Source: Cedecea lapagei (GTDB lineage Bacteria; Pseudomonadota; Gammaproteobacteria; Enterobacterales; Enterobacteriaceae). Taken from it: 64,000 nucleotides of DNA. Shown here piece after piece: positions 25,925 through 34,553 of this stretch (the stretch's first letter is position 1; every line of letters begins with the position of its first letter). Made by a program: the position numbers and the translations under genes. The stretch lies in assembly GCF_900635955.1 (NCBI RefSeq), contig NZ_LR134201.1:372001-436000 (forward strand), written 5' to 3'. The notes under the pieces are model-generated. The model was not told the DNA's origin and did not search any database. It saw only the letters and a program-made list of their open reading frames with translations.

Positions 25925-26347
25925 ATGGCAAATCCAGAACTGCTGGAAGAACAGCGCGAAGAAACACGTTTAATCATTGAAGAGCTGCTGGAAGACGGTA
26001 GCGATCCGGACGCGTTGTACACCATCGAACACCACCTCTCTGCGGATGATTTCGAAACGCTGGAGAAAGCCGCCGTTGAAGCGTTCAAGCTGGGTTATGA
26101 AGTGACCGACCCGGAAGAGCTGGAAGTGGAAGAGGGCGATACCGTCATCTGCTGCGATATCCTGAGCGAATGTGCGCTGAACCCGGAGCTGATTGATGCC
26201 CAGGTCGAACAACTGCTGAACCTGGCGGAAAAATTCGGCGTGGAATATGACGGCTGGGGCACCTACTTCGAAGACCCGAACGGCGAAGAGGGTGAGGAAG
26301 GCGACGAAGACTACCAGGACGAAGACGACGACGGCGTACGCCACTAA
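25925..26347 (+). CDS. rraB: Ribonuclease E inhibitor RraB
   Basis: A 140-residue acidic protein (MANPELLEEQREETRLI...) that binds the C-terminal half of RNase E and changes mRNA decay. Length and sequence match E. coli RraB, including CCDILSECALN and the very acidic tail. The ATG at 25925 has GGAAAGG upstream; 37 further codons 5' are open but contain the argI promoter. The last two codons begin the 43-bp direct repeat found again at 27235. Confidence 0.95.
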   Translation: MANPELLEEQREETRLIIEELLEDGSDPDALYTIEHHLSADDFETLEKAAVEAFKLGYEVTDPEELEVEEGDTVICCDILSECALNPELIDAQVEQLLNLAEKFGVEYDGWGTYFEDPNGEEGEEGDEDYQDEDDDGVRH

Positions 26348-26382
26348 AAGTCAGCGGTGCAGCGGCGTGAGCCGCTGCGCTT
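26340..26382 (+). repeat. 43-bp direct repeat, copy 1 (rraB 3' end and hairpin)
   Basis: An exact 43-bp match to 27235-27277. It covers the last codon and stop of rraB and a GCAGCGGC/GCCGCTGC hairpin. The two copies bracket a block of about 850 bp unlike its surroundings. Confidence 0.95.
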
Positions 26383-26493
26383 TCGCGTAATCACCCATCC
26401 CCCGATCGGGCAAAATTCTCTTTTTACCTTTCTTCTTAAATAAACGATTTTCAGGCAGGTTATTCTGTCTTAGCATCGTCATATCTGTATTAA

Positions 26494-26739
26494 AAATGCG
26501 CCAGCAGGGCAGAAATTCAGCCGCTGCAAAAGCTGAACCCGCAACACAACATCCTGCGCCCCGGCCAGACGCTCAAGTGCCAGAAGGCAAACGTCCGCAG
26601 AATCATTGCCGGATGGCGAAGCATCTCTACCACGACCATCGCACTTCGCTACAACGGTGGCGGCGATCCTAACTATTCCAGAAAACTCGATTACGCATTA
26701 TCACTGATTAAAAAAGGGAAGAGCGCTTTATGCAAATAA
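26494..26739 (+). pseudogene. 3' remnant of a LysM-containing cell-wall protein
   Basis: A frame open from 26494 to the TAA at 26737, without start codon, reads IQPLQKLNPQHNILRPGQTL (second half of a LysM domain) and then ALRYNGGGDPNY. That tail is reminiscent of peptidoglycan hydrolases. The 5' part is missing: a stop lies immediately upstream at 26491. It overlaps the start of the next gene by ten bases, as coupled gene pairs do. The function of the intact ancestor is a guess. Confidence 0.6.
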
Positions 26740-27173
26740 CACTGAAAGCTTGCCTGGTTATCGTCGCCTGTATGCCGCTGCTGGCGTTGGCTAACGATCC
26801 GCAGCCGGCTAAGGATGCTACAGCCCTGCGCGAAGCGTGTAGCGAATATGCTGAGGCGGGGATGCGTGACTGTCTGATTAAGCAGTCGAAGGAGAGCGAG
26901 CAAGTTCTGGAAAAGGCCAGCAAAACGGCCGCCAGCCGAATCGCTGAATGGGACGAAGACCAGAGCTATATCGAGCAAGCCAGCGCGGCGCTTAAGACAT
27001 CAAATCAACGTTTCATTCATTATCGCGACAGCCAGTGTCAGCTTGCGGCTTCGCTTAGCGGAGGTGCGGCAGGCAATGCTCGTGAAATCAGGCGCCTTTC
27101 CTGCGTTGCAGAACTCAACTTTGGCCGCGCTGAGCAGCTAACCAGCGCGGTTTCAGAGCTGGCGGTGAAATAG
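26730..27173 (+). CDS. LprI-like (DUF1311) exported protein
   Basis: A 147-residue protein with a signal peptide (MQITLKACLVIVACMPLLALA). Conserved Cys residues are spaced as in the lysozyme-inhibitor LprI/DUF1311 domain (ACSEYAEAGMRDCL, YRDSQCQLAA, RRLSCVAELN). Proteins of this family act in the periplasm, some as inhibitors of muramidases. Together with the overlapping LysM remnant it looks like the surviving partner of a cell-wall hydrolase/inhibitor pair. That link is inference. Confidence 0.7.
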   Translation: MQITLKACLVIVACMPLLALANDPQPAKDATALREACSEYAEAGMRDCLIKQSKESEQVLEKASKTAASRIAEWDEDQSYIEQASAALKTSNQRFIHYRDSQCQLAASLSGGAAGNAREIRRLSCVAELNFGRAEQLTSAVSELAVK

Positions 27174-27234
27174 GGCTCAACTCTCTTTGCGCCTGAGCTT
27201 ACTGACAAAAGAGAGGGCAGTGATTATGCTATCT

Positions 27235-27277
27235 GCCACTAAAAGTCAGCGGTGCAGCGGCGTGAGCCGCTGCGCTT
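27235..27277 (+). repeat. 43-bp direct repeat, copy 2 (upstream of miaE)
   Basis: Identical to 26340-26382. It recreates the end of rraB and its hairpin just 12 bp before the miaE start. Confidence 0.95.
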
Positions 27278-27288
27278 CAGGATACCTC

Positions 27289-28065
27289 ATGGACTACCAG
27301 CCGCTCCTCGCCCCGATTAACCAATTCCTGCAGTGCCCAACGCCCGAAGCCTGGATTCAAAAAGCACGTTGCCCGGAAAACCTGCCCCTGCTGCTAACCG
27401 ACCATATGATTTGCGAGCTGAAGGCCGCGCAAACCGCGATGCTGCTCATCCGTAAATACGTTGCCGATAAAGAGGGTTCGCAGGCGCTGCTGGCCTGGCT
27501 GCAGCCCTATGAAGCATTTGCTTTCCGAAACGGAGCGGAGCCTGACTTTCTGGCGCTCCACAAAGGCCTTAGCAAAAGCATTATGCCGAAAACGACCCAC
27601 GGCTGGGGGCAGCGGCTGATCGACAGCATGGTGCTGCTGATCAAAGAAGAGCTGCACCATTTTTGGCAGGTGCGGGAAATCATGATTGCCCGTAACATCC
27701 CGTACGCCAAAATCACCGCCAGCCGCTACGCTAAAGGTTTACTGAGCGAAACTCGTACTCATGAACCGCTGATGCTGGTCGATAAGCTTATCTGCGGCGC
27801 CTACATTGAAGCGCGGTCCTGTGAAAGATTCGCCGCGCTGGCCCCGCATCTTGATGAGGAATTGCAGCGTTTTTATCTGTCGCTGCTGCGTTCTGAAGCG
27901 CGTCATTATCAGGACTATTTAACGTTGGCAGAGCAGATTGCCGGCGGTGATATCAGCGAACGCGTTCGTTTCTTTGGCCATGTCGAGGCCGGGCTAATCC
28001 AAAGCCATGACCATGAGTTTCGTTTCCACAGCGGAGTCCCCGCAAACCAGAAGGATGCACCATGA
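27289..28065 (+). CDS. miaE: tRNA-(ms2io6A)37 hydroxylase
   Basis: A 258-residue ferritin-like di-iron monooxygenase that hydroxylates the isopentenyl group of modified A37 in tRNA. Iron ligands are in IKEELHHFWQ (ExxH) and LRSEARHYQDY (ExxxH-type). The ATG at 27289 has AGGA upstream. E. coli lacks the gene and Salmonella has it. Its stop overlaps the next gene (ATGA), so the two are co-translated. Confidence 0.93.
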   Translation: MDYQPLLAPINQFLQCPTPEAWIQKARCPENLPLLLTDHMICELKAAQTAMLLIRKYVADKEGSQALLAWLQPYEAFAFRNGAEPDFLALHKGLSKSIMPKTTHGWGQRLIDSMVLLIKEELHHFWQVREIMIARNIPYAKITASRYAKGLLSETRTHEPLMLVDKLICGAYIEARSCERFAALAPHLDEELQRFYLSLLRSEARHYQDYLTLAEQIAGGDISERVRFFGHVEAGLIQSHDHEFRFHSGVPANQKDAP

Positions 28066-28877
28066 ACTGGACCCACGTCATCATTGCAGGCTATGTCGGC
28101 GCAGCCATCGCTGCGGTGGTTGCGGTCTTTCGTAAGAAGGGCTGGGTCGGCAAAGCAGGCGCGGTGGCTATCGCGCTGGTCGCCATCATGGCGTGGAACA
28201 TCTTCGACGTTAAATACCTGATTCCTCGCGACCGGGCCGCGCAGGAACTGGCCGAGCTGGACGGCGCCATGTCTGAAATGCCGGTCTATCAGGTGCTGAA
28301 GGAGCAGGAGCCCGCGCTGTGGATCTCCATCCGCCAGCAGGCCGTCACCATGCACCAGCAGGGAAAAACCGAGCAGGAGGTGATCGACACCCTCCAGCCG
28401 CAAATTCTGGCCGTGGAGACGAAGCGCCTGCAAAGCGCAACGGATGAGAACGTGGTGGCGTTTATGCAGGTAAATATGCAGCAAACGGCGATGGTGCAGA
28501 AGTCCAGCGATGACGCCTGTTTCCGCTTTCTGTTCCCGGATGTGAAAGGCGGTATCAACTCTACGAAGATTTTGCCCCGTGACGTCACGCTGCGCCGTAT
28601 GCAGGTGGATGCGGAGATGATGCGTTCCGCCTATGGCCCGGACAAACACAGCGTCACCGACGCCGAACGTGAACAGGCGCGGCGGGATATCCAGCCTATC
28701 GTCCAGCAATTGACAAAGCGCTACGGCAGCGACCTTCAGCTAATGTCCGAGCCGGGCAAGGCGGTAGGCAAAGAGGGGCTGGTCTGCAGCCAGGTCCAGG
28801 AGCTGTGGCGTAACGTTTTGCAGCTGCCTCCGGCCAGAGCCGCAGGGATTATCCGCCTGTCCGTTGCTTCGCAGTAA
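28062..28877 (+). CDS. Hypothetical membrane-anchored protein
   Basis: Not recognised. This 271-residue protein has two N-terminal hydrophobic segments (about residues 5-22 and 30-46) and then a long, charged, mainly helical domain with two Cys (about residues 151 and 246). It overlaps miaE by four bases (ATGA), so it is in the same transcript. It is followed by a terminator. No function can be assigned. Confidence 0.75.
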   Translation: MNWTHVIIAGYVGAAIAAVVAVFRKKGWVGKAGAVAIALVAIMAWNIFDVKYLIPRDRAAQELAELDGAMSEMPVYQVLKEQEPALWISIRQQAVTMHQQGKTEQEVIDTLQPQILAVETKRLQSATDENVVAFMQVNMQQTAMVQKSSDDACFRFLFPDVKGGINSTKILPRDVTLRRMQVDAEMMRSAYGPDKHSVTDAEREQARRDIQPIVQQLTKRYGSDLQLMSEPGKAVGKEGLVCSQVQELWRNVLQLPPARAAGIIRLSVASQ

Positions 28878-28916
28878 ACACCGCGCAGCGTGTGAATCGC
28901 TTAAGGCTTGAACAGC

Positions 28917-28951
28917 AACGTGCTTATCGTTAAGGTAAGCGCGTTTTTTTT
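28917..28951 (+). terminator. Terminator of miaE operon
   Basis: AACGTGCTTA pairs with TAAGCGCGTT around TCGTTAAGG and is followed by a T run. It lies just before uhpA. Confidence 0.7.
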
Positions 28952-28969
28952 ACCTTCCTGGAAAGCATC

Positions 28970-29560
28970 ATGATCGCCATCGCCCTTATCGACGACCACC
29001 TTATCGTCCGCTCCGGTTTTGCCCAACTGCTTGGGCTGGAGGCGGATTTTCAGGTAGTGGCTGAATTTGGCTCCGGGCGCGAGGCGCTGGCCGGTCTGCC
29101 GGGGCAGGGCGTACAGGTCTGTATCTGCGATATCTCGATGCCGGACATCTCCGGCCTGGAACTGCTCAGCCAGTTACCGAAAGGCATGGCAATAATCATG
29201 CTGTCGGTGCACGACAGCCCGGCGCTGGTTGAGCAGGCGCTGAACGGCGGCGCGCGGGGCTTCCTGTCAAAACGCTGCAGCCCGGACGAACTGATTGCCG
29301 CCGTGCATACCGTGGCGACGGGCGGCTGCTATTTAACGCCGGATATCGCCATGAAGCTGGCCGCCGGGCGGCAGGATCCGCTGACAAAGCGTGAGCGTCA
29401 GGTGGCGGAAAAACTGGCGCAGGGCATGGCGGTAAAAGAGATTGCCACCGAGCTGGGGCTTTCACCAAAGACGGTCCACGTTCACCGCGCTAACCTGATG
29501 GAAAAGCTCGACGTCAGCAACGATGTGGCGCTGGCCCGACGCCTGTTTGACGGTTGGTAA
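28970..29560 (+). CDS. uhpA: Response regulator of hexose-phosphate uptake
   Basis: A 196-residue NarL/FixJ-type regulator. The receiver domain carries phosphorylated Asp54 (CDISMPD) and Lys near 104. The C-terminal LuxR-type helix-turn-helix is LTKREREVA-like, with EIATELGLSPKTVHVHRANL. It activates uhpT when external glucose 6-phosphate is sensed. GGAAAG precedes the ATG. Its TAA overlaps the uhpB ATG (TAATG). Confidence 0.96.
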   Translation: MIAIALIDDHLIVRSGFAQLLGLEADFQVVAEFGSGREALAGLPGQGVQVCICDISMPDISGLELLSQLPKGMAIIMLSVHDSPALVEQALNGGARGFLSKRCSPDELIAAVHTVATGGCYLTPDIAMKLAAGRQDPLTKRERQVAEKLAQGMAVKEIATELGLSPKTVHVHRANLMEKLDVSNDVALARRLFDGW

Positions 29561-31062
29561 TGCGGCACTTTTTCTCCCGGCTGATCGCCGTTATCGCCTG
29601 TTTTTTTATCTTCTCCGCCGGCTGGTTTTGCCTGTGGAGCATTAGCCTGCATCTGGTGGAACGACCTGAGCTGGCGGTTCTGCTGTTTCCCTTCGGGCTG
29701 CGCTTAGGGCTGATGCTGCAATGCCCGCGCGGCTACTGGCCGGTGCTGCTGGGCGCCGAGTGGTTAATGCTTGCCTGGCTTGCGCAGGAGGTGGCGCTGG
29801 CGCACCTGCCGCTGTTAATGGCCGGCGGCGTGCTCACCTTGCTGCCGGTGGCGCTTATCTCCCGCTATCGCCATCAGCGCGACTGGCGAACCCTGCTGCG
29901 ACAAGGGGCTGCGCTTATCGCTGCGGCACTTCTCCAGTCGCTGCCGTGGCTCGGGCTGGGACATGAATCGCTGAATGCGCTGCTGCTGACGCTGACCGGC
30001 GGCCTGACGCTGGCGCCCATCTGTCTGGTTATCTGGCACTATCTGACCAGCACGGTCTGGCAGCCGCTTGGCCCGGCGCTGGTCTCTCAGCCGGTCAACT
30101 GGCGTGGACGCCATCTGATTTGGTATCTGCTGCTGTTCGCCGTCAGCCTCTGGCTGCAGCTGGGGTTGCCCGCCGAGCTTTCTCGTTTTACGCCGTTCTG
30201 CCTTGCGCTGCCGATCATCGCCCTGGCCTGGCACTATGGCTGGCAGGGGGCGCTGATCGCCACTCTGATGAACGCCATCGCCCTGATAGCCAGCCAGACC
30301 TGGCACGATCACCCCGTGGATCTGCTGCTCTCACTGCTGGCGCAAAGCCTGACCGGGCTGTTGCTGGGGGCGGGTATTCAGCGTCTTCGCGAGCTTAACC
30401 AGTCGCTGCAAACCGAACTTGCGCGTAACCGCCGGCTTGCCGAGCGGCTGCTGGAAACCGAAGAGAGCGTGCGGCGTGAAGTTGCTCGTGAACTCCATGA
30501 CGATATTGGGCAGACGATTACGGCGATCCGCACTCAGGCCGGGATCGTGCAGCGTCAGGCCCCGGAAAACGATGGCGTAAAGCGCAGCGGGGCGCATATC
30601 GAACAGCTTTCGCTGGGCGTTTATGATTCGGTGCGACGTCTGCTCGGCAGGCTGCGTCCGCGTCAGCTCGACGACCTGTCGCTTGAGCAGGCGGTGCGTT
30701 CCCTGCTGCGCGAAATGGAGCTGGAAAGCCGGGGCATCGTCAGCCACTTAGAGTGGAAAATCGATGAGCCGCTGCTTAGCGAAGGGCAGCGCGTGACGCT
30801 GTTCCGCGTCTGCCAGGAGGGGCTCAACAACATCGTGAAGCACGCCAGCGCCAGCGCGGTTACGCTGCAGGGCTGGCAGCAGGAGGAGCGGCTGATGCTG
30901 GTGATCGAGGATGACGGCAGCGGCCTGCCGCCGGGCTCAGGCCAGCAGGGCTTTGGCCTGACTGGCATGCGTGAGCGCGTCACGGCGCTGGGCGGCACGC
31001 TGACTATCTCCTGTACTCACGGCACTCGCGTCAGCGTCAGCCTGCCATTGCGCTATGTCTAA
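29560..31062 (+). CDS. uhpB: Sensor histidine kinase of hexose-phosphate uptake
   Basis: A 500-residue inner-membrane kinase. An N-terminal MASE1-like region with about eight helices (residues 1-270) is followed by a HisKA_3 domain with phospho-acceptor His313 (VARELHDDIGQ) and an HATPase domain (EDDGSGLPPG). The start MRHFFSRLIA at 29560 is favoured by one-base overlap with uhpA and by the E. coli start. It acts with UhpC. Confidence 0.96.
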   Translation: MRHFFSRLIAVIACFFIFSAGWFCLWSISLHLVERPELAVLLFPFGLRLGLMLQCPRGYWPVLLGAEWLMLAWLAQEVALAHLPLLMAGGVLTLLPVALISRYRHQRDWRTLLRQGAALIAAALLQSLPWLGLGHESLNALLLTLTGGLTLAPICLVIWHYLTSTVWQPLGPALVSQPVNWRGRHLIWYLLLFAVSLWLQLGLPAELSRFTPFCLALPIIALAWHYGWQGALIATLMNAIALIASQTWHDHPVDLLLSLLAQSLTGLLLGAGIQRLRELNQSLQTELARNRRLAERLLETEESVRREVARELHDDIGQTITAIRTQAGIVQRQAPENDGVKRSGAHIEQLSLGVYDSVRRLLGRLRPRQLDDLSLEQAVRSLLREMELESRGIVSHLEWKIDEPLLSEGQRVTLFRVCQEGLNNIVKHASASAVTLQGWQQEERLMLVIEDDGSGLPPGSGQQGFGLTGMRERVTALGGTLTISCTHGTRVSVSLPLRYV

Positions 31063-31071
31063 GGGGCGTGC

Positions 31072-32400
31072 ATGTTCAGTTTTCTAAAAGTACCCGCCAG
31101 TGCCGCGCCGCTTAGCGATAAGCGTGAGATTGATGCCCGCTACCGCTACTGGCGGCGGCATATTCTGATAACCATCTGGCTGGGCTATGCGCTGTTCTAC
31201 TTCACCCGCAAAAGCTTTAACGCCGCGGCGCCGGAGATCCTCGCCACCGGCGTGATGGAGCGTACCGACATTGGCCTGCTGGCGACGCTGTTTTACATCA
31301 CCTACGGGCTGTCGAAGTTCCTCTCCGGGATCGTCAGCGACTTCTCCAATGCTCGCTATTTTATGGGGCTGGGGCTGATTGCTACCGGGGTTGTGAACAT
31401 CCTGTTCGGCTTTTCGACCTCGCTGTGGGCGTTTGCTCTGTTGTGGGCGCTGAACGCCTTTTTCCAGGGCTGGGGATCGCCGGTCTGCGCCAGGCTGCTG
31501 ACGGCGTGGTATTCCCGCAGCGAACGGGGCGGCTGGTGGGCGGTATGGAACACGGCCCACAACGTTGGCGGCGCGTTAATCCCCATCGTTATGGGCGCAG
31601 CGGCGCTGCATTACGGCTGGCGCATTGGGATGATGATTGCCGGAGGTCTGGCGATCCTTGCCGGATTATTCCTCTGCTGGCGACTGCGCGATCGACCGCA
31701 AACCGTGGGCCTGCCGGCGGTGGGCGACTGGCAGCATGACGAGCTGGAGATCGCCCAGCAGCAGGAAGGGGCAGGGCTGACGCGCAAAGAGATCCTCTAC
31801 AAATACGTGCTGGTGAACCCTTATATCTGGCTGCTCTCCCTCTGCTACGTGCTGGTTTACGTGGTAAGGGCGGCGATCAACGACTGGGGCAATCTTTATA
31901 TGTCGGAGACGCTCGGCGTCGGGCTTGTTACCGCTAACTCGGCGGTGACGATGTTTGAGCTGGGCGGGTTTATTGGTGCGCTGGTTGCGGGCTGGGGATC
32001 TGACAAGCTGTTCAACGGCAACCGTGGGCCGATGAACCTGATTTTCGCCGCCGGAATTTTGCTCTCCGTTGGCTCGCTGTGGCTAATGCCGTTCGCCAGC
32101 TACGTGATGCAGGCGGCGTGCTTCTTCACCACCGGATTCTTCGTCTTTGGCCCGCAGATGCTGATTGGTATGGCGGCGGCGGAGTGTTCACACAAAGAGG
32201 CGGCAGGCGCGGCAACCGGCTTTGTGGGGCTATTTGCCTACCTCGGTGCTTCGCTTTCCGGCTGGCCTCTGGCACGGGTAATCGACATCTGGCACTGGAG
32301 CGGTTTCTTCGCGGTGATTGCCATTGCGGCCGGAATATCGGCTTTGCTGCTGCTGCCGTTTTTAAACGCCCAGGCCCCGCGCGAGGCTAACGAAGCGTGA
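31072..32400 (+). CDS. uhpC: Glucose-6-phosphate sensor protein, MFS fold
   Basis: A 442-residue, 12-helix major facilitator protein related to UhpT (YFTRKSFNAAAPEI; GWGSPVCARLLTAWYSRSERG). It binds external glucose 6-phosphate and switches on UhpB. It starts nine bases after uhpB with a GGGGCG site, as part of uhpABC. A TTTTGCCC/GGGCAAAA palindrome follows the stop. Confidence 0.95.
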   Translation: MFSFLKVPASAAPLSDKREIDARYRYWRRHILITIWLGYALFYFTRKSFNAAAPEILATGVMERTDIGLLATLFYITYGLSKFLSGIVSDFSNARYFMGLGLIATGVVNILFGFSTSLWAFALLWALNAFFQGWGSPVCARLLTAWYSRSERGGWWAVWNTAHNVGGALIPIVMGAAALHYGWRIGMMIAGGLAILAGLFLCWRLRDRPQTVGLPAVGDWQHDELEIAQQQEGAGLTRKEILYKYVLVNPYIWLLSLCYVLVYVVRAAINDWGNLYMSETLGVGLVTANSAVTMFELGGFIGALVAGWGSDKLFNGNRGPMNLIFAAGILLSVGSLWLMPFASYVMQAACFFTTGFFVFGPQMLIGMAAAECSHKEAAGAATGFVGLFAYLGASLSGWPLARVIDIWHWSGFFAVIAIAAGISALLLLPFLNAQAPREANEA

Positions 32401-32532
32401 TACTCCTCACCCTTTTGCCCGATAAAGGGCAAAACTAAGAAATTTTCCTGGTTTCTCCTGGATGCTATCTCAGGCGTCTTTGCTGGCTGATTTTTACAAT
32501 GCGGCAAAAATCAGCTCAGGAGTAACTCAGTC
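32401..32532 (+). promoter_or_regulatory. uhpC-uhpT gap: palindrome and uhpT promoter
   Basis: A perfect palindrome, TTTTGCCC-GATAAA-GGGCAAAA, lies at 32413-32434. CCTGG at 32446 and 32457 and CAGG further on resemble the repeated CCTGA/CCTGG elements of UhpA sites in E. coli, but I cannot define the sites exactly. The uhpT ribosome site is CAGGAGTAAC. Confidence 0.45.
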
Positions 32533-33924
32533 ATGCTGGCCTTCTTAAACCAGGTGCGTAAACCCACCCTGGATCTGCCGCTCGAAGTGCGGCGTAAAAT
32601 GTGGTTCAAACCGTTTATGCAGTCGTACCTGGTGGTGTTTATTGGCTACCTGACGATGTACCTGATCCGCAAAAACTTCAACATCGCCCAGAACGACATG
32701 ATCTCCACCTACGGGCTGAGCATGACGCAGCTGGGGATGATCGGCCTCGGCTTCTCAATCACCTACGGCGTCGGTAAAACGCTGGTGTCGTATTACGCGG
32801 ACGGCAAAAACACCAAGCAGTTCCTGCCGTTTATGCTGATCCTTTCCGCCATCTGTATGCTCGGCTTCAGCGCCAGCATGGGCTCGGGTTCGGTTAGCCT
32901 GTTCCTGATGATTGCCTTCTACGCCCTGAGCGGCTTCTTCCAAAGCACCGGCGGGTCGTGCAGCTACTCCACCATCACCAAATGGACGCCACGCCGCAAG
33001 CGCGGTAGCTATCTGGGTATGTGGAACATCTCCCACAACCTCGGCGGCGCAGGCGCGGCAGGCGTTGCCCTGTTTGGCGCTAATTACCTGTTTAACGGCC
33101 ACGTCATAGGGATGTTTATCTTCCCGTCCGTTATCGCGCTGATTGTCGGATTTATTGCCCTGCGCTACGGCAGCGACTCCCCTGAGTCCTACGGTCTCGG
33201 CACCGCCGAAGAGCTGTTTGGCGAAGAGGTCAGCGAAGAAGACAAAGAAGCCGAAGATAACTCGATGACAAAGTGGCAGATTTTTGTTGAGTACGTGCTG
33301 AAAAACAAAGTGATCTGGCTGCTGTGTTTCTCCAACATCTTCCTCTACGTGGTGCGTATCGGTATCGACCAGTGGTCTACCGTCTACGCGTTCCAGGAGC
33401 TGAAACTCTCCAAAGAGGTGGCGATTCAGGGCTTCACGCTGTTTGAAGTTGGGGCGCTGGTTGGCACGCTGCTGTGGGGCTGGCTCTCTGACCTCGCCAA
33501 CGGTCGTCGTGCGCTGGTGGCCTGCGTGGCGCTGGCATTAATCATCGCTACGCTGGGCGTCTATCAGCATGCGAGCAACCAGTATGTTTACCTGGCTTCT
33601 CTGTTCGCACTTGGCTTCCTGGTCTTCGGACCGCAGCTGCTGATTGGCGTGGCCGCCGTGGGCTTTGTGCCTAAGAAAGCTATCGGCGCAGCCGACGGCA
33701 TCAAAGGTACCTTCGCCTACCTGATCGGCGACAGCTTTGCCAAGCTGGGCCTGGGGATGATTGCCGACGGTACGCCAGTCTTTGGCCTGACCGGCTGGGC
33801 AGGGACTTTTGCCGCGCTGGATGCCGCCGCCATTGGCTGTATCGTGCTGATGGCCGTGGTTGCGGTCTTCGAAGAGCGCAAAATTCGCCGTGAGAAAAAG
33901 ATCCAGCAGCTGAACATCGCCTGA
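32533..33924 (+). CDS. uhpT: Hexose-6-phosphate:phosphate antiporter
   Basis: A 463-residue, 12-helix MFS antiporter exchanging internal phosphate for external glucose 6-phosphate and similar sugars; it also admits fosfomycin. It begins MLAFLNQVRKPTLDLPLEVR like E. coli UhpT, and the YLIRKNFNIAQND helix carries the substrate-binding Arg. It is controlled by UhpABC immediately upstream. Confidence 0.97.
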   Translation: MLAFLNQVRKPTLDLPLEVRRKMWFKPFMQSYLVVFIGYLTMYLIRKNFNIAQNDMISTYGLSMTQLGMIGLGFSITYGVGKTLVSYYADGKNTKQFLPFMLILSAICMLGFSASMGSGSVSLFLMIAFYALSGFFQSTGGSCSYSTITKWTPRRKRGSYLGMWNISHNLGGAGAAGVALFGANYLFNGHVIGMFIFPSVIALIVGFIALRYGSDSPESYGLGTAEELFGEEVSEEDKEAEDNSMTKWQIFVEYVLKNKVIWLLCFSNIFLYVVRIGIDQWSTVYAFQELKLSKEVAIQGFTLFEVGALVGTLLWGWLSDLANGRRALVACVALALIIATLGVYQHASNQYVYLASLFALGFLVFGPQLLIGVAAVGFVPKKAIGAADGIKGTFAYLIGDSFAKLGLGMIADGTPVFGLTGWAGTFAALDAAAIGCIVLMAVVAVFEERKIRREKKIQQLNIA

Positions 33925-33944
33925 TCGTCTTGTTGACTGCTTCC

Positions 33945-33971
33945 AGCCCGGCTTAACGCCGGGCTTTTTTA
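33945..33971 (+). terminator. Terminator of uhpT
   Basis: AGCCCGGC-TTAAC-GCCGGGCT is followed by six Ts. Confidence 0.9.
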
Positions 33972-34080
33972 TGCCTGCGGTTAACGCCGGCATCAGACAT
34001 TACTGAGAAAAATGAATGCGCTATACTCCACGGCGTTGATTGATAGCACATTGCCGATAAGCTACCGGGTATCTCACTTC

Positions 34081-34533
34081 ATGATTTGGATTATGTTAGC
34101 CACGCTTTGCGTGGTGTTTATTGTAGGGTTTCGGGTACTCACCTCTGATTCACGCCGGGCAATTCGTCGGCTGAGTGAGCGGCTGGGGATCGATGTGGTG
34201 CCGGTTGAATCGATGATCGATCAGATGGGGAAAGCGCAGGGCGACGCGTTTTTGCAGTATCTGCACCGTCCGGATGAGTCTCACCTGCAAAATGCCGCGC
34301 AGGTTATGCTTATCTGGCAAATGGTGATTGTAGACGGCAGCGATCAGAATTTACAGCAGTGGCATCGTCGGCTGCAGAAGGCACGGCTGGCAGCGCCGGT
34401 GACCGATACCCAGGCTCGCCTGGCGTTAGGGTTCCTGCGTGAAATGGAGCCGGACAAGTCAGAGATTCAGGCTTTTCAGATGCGCTATAACGGCTATTTT
34501 CAGCCGCAGGACGGCGTGCACTGGCTGCACTGA
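34081..34533 (+). CDS. DUF1198 family protein (YicN-like)
   Basis: A 150-residue protein with one N-terminal membrane helix (MIWIMLATLCVVFIVGFRVL), then a conserved cytosolic domain (RLGIDVVPVESMIDQMGKAQG; HLQNAAQVMLIWQMVIVDGS). It is close to E. coli YicN, which also lies near uhpT there. The start at 34081 follows YicN; the frame is open 23 codons further 5', and no site is strong. Function is unknown. Confidence 0.8.
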   Translation: MIWIMLATLCVVFIVGFRVLTSDSRRAIRRLSERLGIDVVPVESMIDQMGKAQGDAFLQYLHRPDESHLQNAAQVMLIWQMVIVDGSDQNLQQWHRRLQKARLAAPVTDTQARLALGFLREMEPDKSEIQAFQMRYNGYFQPQDGVHWLH

Positions 34534-34553
34534 TCCCTGTTCTGGCACTGCGA

